Of a stretch of 64,000 nucleotides of DNA, positions 61,761 through 64,000 are shown one piece after another; the stretch's first letter is position 1; each line of letters opens with the position of its first letter. This DNA comes from Sphingomonas_R sp036387535 (GTDB lineage: Bacteria > Pseudomonadota > Alphaproteobacteria > Sphingomonadales > Sphingomonadaceae), in the NCBI RefSeq assembly GCF_036387535.1, contig NZ_DASVTO010000133.1, forward strand, positions 3,897-67,896. The letters are read 5' to 3'. Made by a program: the position numbers and the translations under genes. Under the pieces are notes generated by a model. The model made no database searches, had not been told where the DNA came from, and saw only the letters and a program-made list of their open reading frames with translations.

Positions 61761-63170
61761 ATGCTGTTCCCGACGCTGACATTCGGACTGTTCTTCCTGG
61801 TCGCCTTCTGTGTGGTGTGGGGGGCGTCGCGGTCGAACGAGTGGCGCAAGATCCTGCTGCTGCTGGCAAGCTGGGTGTTCTACGGCGCGTGGGACTGGCG
61901 GTTCGTGGCGTTGCTGATCCTGTCGGCGTTCCTGAACTGGGGCGCGGCGCGGGTGATCGCGGGCAGCGAGGATGCCGCGGTGCGGAAGCGGGTGATGATC
62001 GTGGGGATCATCGCCAACCTGGGGATCCTGGGCTTCTTCAAATATTTCGGCTTCTTCCTGGAACAGCTGGGCGACCTGTTGTCCGCGGTCGGCTTCGCGC
62101 GCGATCTGCCGCTGGTGCAGATCATCCTGCCGGTGGGGGTGTCGTTCTTCACCTTTCAGGGGATGAGCTATCTGGTCGACGTCTATAAGCGGCGCGTGCC
62201 GGCGGCGTCGCTGCTCGACATCACCTTCCTGATGTCCTTCTTCCCGCATCTGGTGGCGGGGCCGATCGTGCGGGCCGCGGACCTGGTGCCGCAATTGCGG
62301 ACGACGCCGAAACTGGACCGCGGCATGGTGGCGATGGCGATGCTGCTGATCGTGTGGGGGCTGTTCAAGAAGGCGGTGGTGGCGTCCGAGCTGGCGACGC
62401 AGTTCGTCGATCCGGTGTTCGCCGATATCGCCGGGCATTCGCGGATCGACCTCGCGCTGGCGGCCTATGGCTATGCGGTGCAGATCTATTGCGACTTTTC
62501 GGCCTATTCCGACATGGCGATCGGGATCGCGGCGCTGTTCGGATACCGGTTCCCGCGCAATTTCGACCAGCCCTATCGCGCAGCGTCGTTGCAGGATTTC
62601 TGGCGGCGCTGGCATATCAGCCTGTCGAGCTGGCTGCGCGACTATCTGTATATCGATGCGCTGGGCGGCAATCGCGGCGGGGTCTGGTATATCTGCCGCA
62701 ACCTGATGATCACGATGCTGCTGGGCGGGCTGTGGCATGGCGCCAAATGGACGTTCCTGATCTGGGGCGGATTGCATGGCGGGGTGCTGGCGATCGAGCG
62801 GCTGTGGCGGGAATATCGTCCCCGCGGCTGGCCGGTGCTGCCGACATGGCTGGGCATCCTTGTCACCTTTCACATCGTGACGCTCGGCTGGATCTTCTTC
62901 CGCAGCCCGAGCTTTGCGGACGCGATCGCCTATCTGCGCGGGATGGCGGGCAGCCCGGTCGCGGGCCTGAGCGCCACGCCGCTGCAGCTGGTCCTGATCC
63001 TGTTCGGGCTGGCGATCCATGCCGCGCCGCCGCGCCTGATGCAGGGCATTGCGGTGCGGGTGCAGGCGTGGCCGGCACCGATCCTGGGCGTGGCGGTGGG
63101 CGTGACGATCCTGCTGATCGACGCGATGCGGTTCGAAGGGGTCGCGCCCTTCATCTATTATCAGTTCTGA
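61761..63170 (+). CDS. MBOAT-family O-acyltransferase, AlgI/PatA-like
   Basis: A 469-residue membrane protein with about ten helices. FQGMSYLVDVYKRRVPAAS, YAVQIYCDFSAYSDMAIGIA and RRWHISLSSWLRDYLYIDAL are AlgI signatures. The catalytic His lies in GLWHGAKWTFLIWGGLHG (about residues 325-340). Such proteins pass acetyl groups across the membrane to SGNH partners that acetylate alginate, cellulose or peptidoglycan. The polymer here is not identified. Confidence 0.93.
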   Translation: MLFPTLTFGLFFLVAFCVVWGASRSNEWRKILLLLASWVFYGAWDWRFVALLILSAFLNWGAARVIAGSEDAAVRKRVMIVGIIANLGILGFFKYFGFFLEQLGDLLSAVGFARDLPLVQIILPVGVSFFTFQGMSYLVDVYKRRVPAASLLDITFLMSFFPHLVAGPIVRAADLVPQLRTTPKLDRGMVAMAMLLIVWGLFKKAVVASELATQFVDPVFADIAGHSRIDLALAAYGYAVQIYCDFSAYSDMAIGIAALFGYRFPRNFDQPYRAASLQDFWRRWHISLSSWLRDYLYIDALGGNRGGVWYICRNLMITMLLGGLWHGAKWTFLIWGGLHGGVLAIERLWREYRPRGWPVLPTWLGILVTFHIVTLGWIFFRSPSFADAIAYLRGMAGSPVAGLSATPLQLVLILFGLAIHAAPPRLMQGIAVRVQAWPAPILGVAVGVTILLIDAMRFEGVAPFIYYQF

Positions 63171-63181
63171 GGAGGGTGGCG

Positions 63182-63514
63182 ATGGCCGAGGCACCAGGCG
63201 GAAGGCGAGCGGAGACGCCATCGCCGGTCGATCTGCCCGGAGCGGAGCGCCGCCCGGCGCTGGCGCATGCGGCGGGGACGATCCTGACCGCGAGCCTGTT
63301 CCTGCTGCTGACCAATGCGCAGGCACTGGACGGGTGGGCGGCGGAGCAGGAACCCAGCGAGACGATGGTAAGGGTTACCAACGCCACCGAGGACTTGCTG
63401 GCCGTGACCGAGCGGATGGGAGCGGCAGCGCCGCGCGCGTGGCTGCATCGCGTATGGAAGCGCGCGCAGGCACTACGCTTTGCCGGGCAGGCGCCGGCGG
63501 ACGAGGCGATGTAG
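63182..63514 (+). CDS. Small membrane-anchored protein of the MBOAT cluster
   Basis: A 110-residue protein with one predicted helix (LAHAAGTILTASLFLLLTNA, about residues 26-46) and a hydrophilic, probably periplasmic tail. It starts 11 bases after the MBOAT stop and so belongs to the same transcript. No recognised domain. It may be a structural partner of the MBOAT/SGNH complex. Confidence 0.65.
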   Translation: MAEAPGGRRAETPSPVDLPGAERRPALAHAAGTILTASLFLLLTNAQALDGWAAEQEPSETMVRVTNATEDLLAVTERMGAAAPRAWLHRVWKRAQALRFAGQAPADEAM

Positions 63515-63616
63515 GGACGGCCGAAGTTCCGTCGAAGGGAGCGCGGCGTCGATCCGCAAACCCGACGACGTGGCACGGACGGAGCGCGGCGCGGGATTTA
63601 CCGCCGCCGCCAGCGT

Positions 63617-64000
63617 TTACCGATAGAAGACGTGATCGCCGAGCGAGGCGATGCGGGTGCGGCCCTTGAAGAAATTGGTGGGGGCGGCGTAGGCGGCGCG
63701 GAAGAAGAGGGCGCCGGGGACGATGCGCTCGGCCTTGCCCGACAGCGCTTCGTAGGCGACGGCGACGGCGGTCTGCCACCGCGTGCTGTCGCGATCGGGA
63801 TGATAGCGCGTGGTATCGAAATACTGGTTCCGCTGATGGACCACGCCGCAGACGGTGCCGGCGAACCGGCCGGATTCGACGCGGTTCAGAATGGTCTGCG
63901 CAACCGCAAGCTGTCCGGCGCGGGGCTGGTTGCCGGCTTCGTGATGGACGACCTTGGCCATGCAGAGCGTTTCGGCATCAAGGGCGGCTTCATCATCGCC
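63617..64000 (-). CDS. SleB-type cell-wall hydrolase, truncated by the window edge
   Basis: The C-terminal 127 residues of a Hydrolase_2 (SleB/CwlJ) family protein. ALDAETLCMAKVVHHEAGNQ, LAVAQTILNRVESGRFAGTV and CGVVHQRNQYFD are diagnostic. The Glu in HHEAGN is the likely catalytic acid, and the segment near the stop (APTNFFKGRTRIASLGDHVF) is the usual end. The frame is open to base 64000, so the start lies outside. The ATG at 63961 is internal. It converges on the MBOAT cluster. Confidence 0.9.
   Translation of the reverse strand, partial: GDDEAALDAETLCMAKVVHHEAGNQPRAGQLAVAQTILNRVESGRFAGTVCGVVHQRNQYFDTTRYHPDRDSTRWQTAVAVAYEALSGKAERIVPGALFFRAAYAAPTNFFKGRTRIASLGDHVFYR

Noticed and set aside
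1..64000. CRISPR arrays, prophage, insertion sequences
   Set aside because: No regular direct repeats with spacers, no transposase or integrase, and no phage structural genes were seen on either strand.

Overview
The window is GC-rich alphaproteobacterial DNA, most likely from a Sphingomonas-type bacterium (Sphingomonadaceae). The basis is protein character: a DUF1476 F1-ATPase inhibitor, a TIGR02300 zinc-ribbon protein, the aroA-cmk-rpsA-ihfB order, and palindromic intergenic repeats of the ATCCCGGC..GCCGGGAT type. It is an intact chromosomal segment. I saw no transposase, phage gene, CRISPR array or clear pseudogene.

Positions 1-35053 are one large flagellar region. From left to right it holds flgBCDE on the minus strand, a small motA/motB-like stator pair, flgA, flgM, an flgN-like gene, flhA and fliA. 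Then come four genes (kdsD and three large glycan- or methylation-type proteins) that look like a flagellin-modification locus. Two tandem flagellin genes follow, then a sigma-54 activator heading fliEFGHIJKLMNOPQR-flhB, and finally fliD-fliS. Promoter-like sequences give a two-tier hierarchy. Sigma-54 sites (TGGCAY-N5-NTGCW) precede flgB, flgA and flhA-fliA. Sigma-28 sites (TTAA/TAAA-N15-GCCGTT) precede flgM, the second flagellin gene and fliD, with weaker ones before the first flagellin gene and the fused FkbM gene. The set FliA/FlgM/FliD/FliS plus a sigma-54 activator resembles the gammaproteobacterial type rather than the Caulobacter/Rhizobium type (FlbT/FlaF).

Positions 35060-43944 are a mixed run: a CarF/PEDS1-type lipid desaturase, a bactofilin-like protein with a sirtuin, a quinone oxidoreductase, the ATPase inhibitor zeta subunit, BolA with a monothiol glutaredoxin, an MBL-fold hydrolase, two membrane proteins (DUF4230, DUF2238), nadA-nadC and a secreted RNase T2. 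Positions 43953-52409 are on the minus strand and mostly housekeeping: DUF4112, an orphan solute-binding lipoprotein, Fpr, tRNA-Leu(TAA), ihfB, rpsA, cmk, an alpha/beta hydrolase and aroA.

Positions 52520-64000 hold the TIGR02300 protein, tRNA-Ala(GGC), a YqiJ/flotillin pair followed by a PhyH-type dioxygenase without a normal start codon, a dienelactone hydrolase, an M48 peptidase and tRNA-Leu(CAA). They end with a four-gene SGNH-SGNH-MBOAT-small protein cluster that probably O-acetylates a cell-envelope polymer, facing a truncated SleB-type cell-wall hydrolase at the right edge.

The most unusual points are the FkbM / 2OG-oxygenase / methyltransferase three-domain fusion beside the flagellin genes, the reduced stator pair (a MotA without its first membrane segment and a MotB without the usual peptidoglycan-binding signature), and a FliM without the N-terminal CheY-binding peptide.
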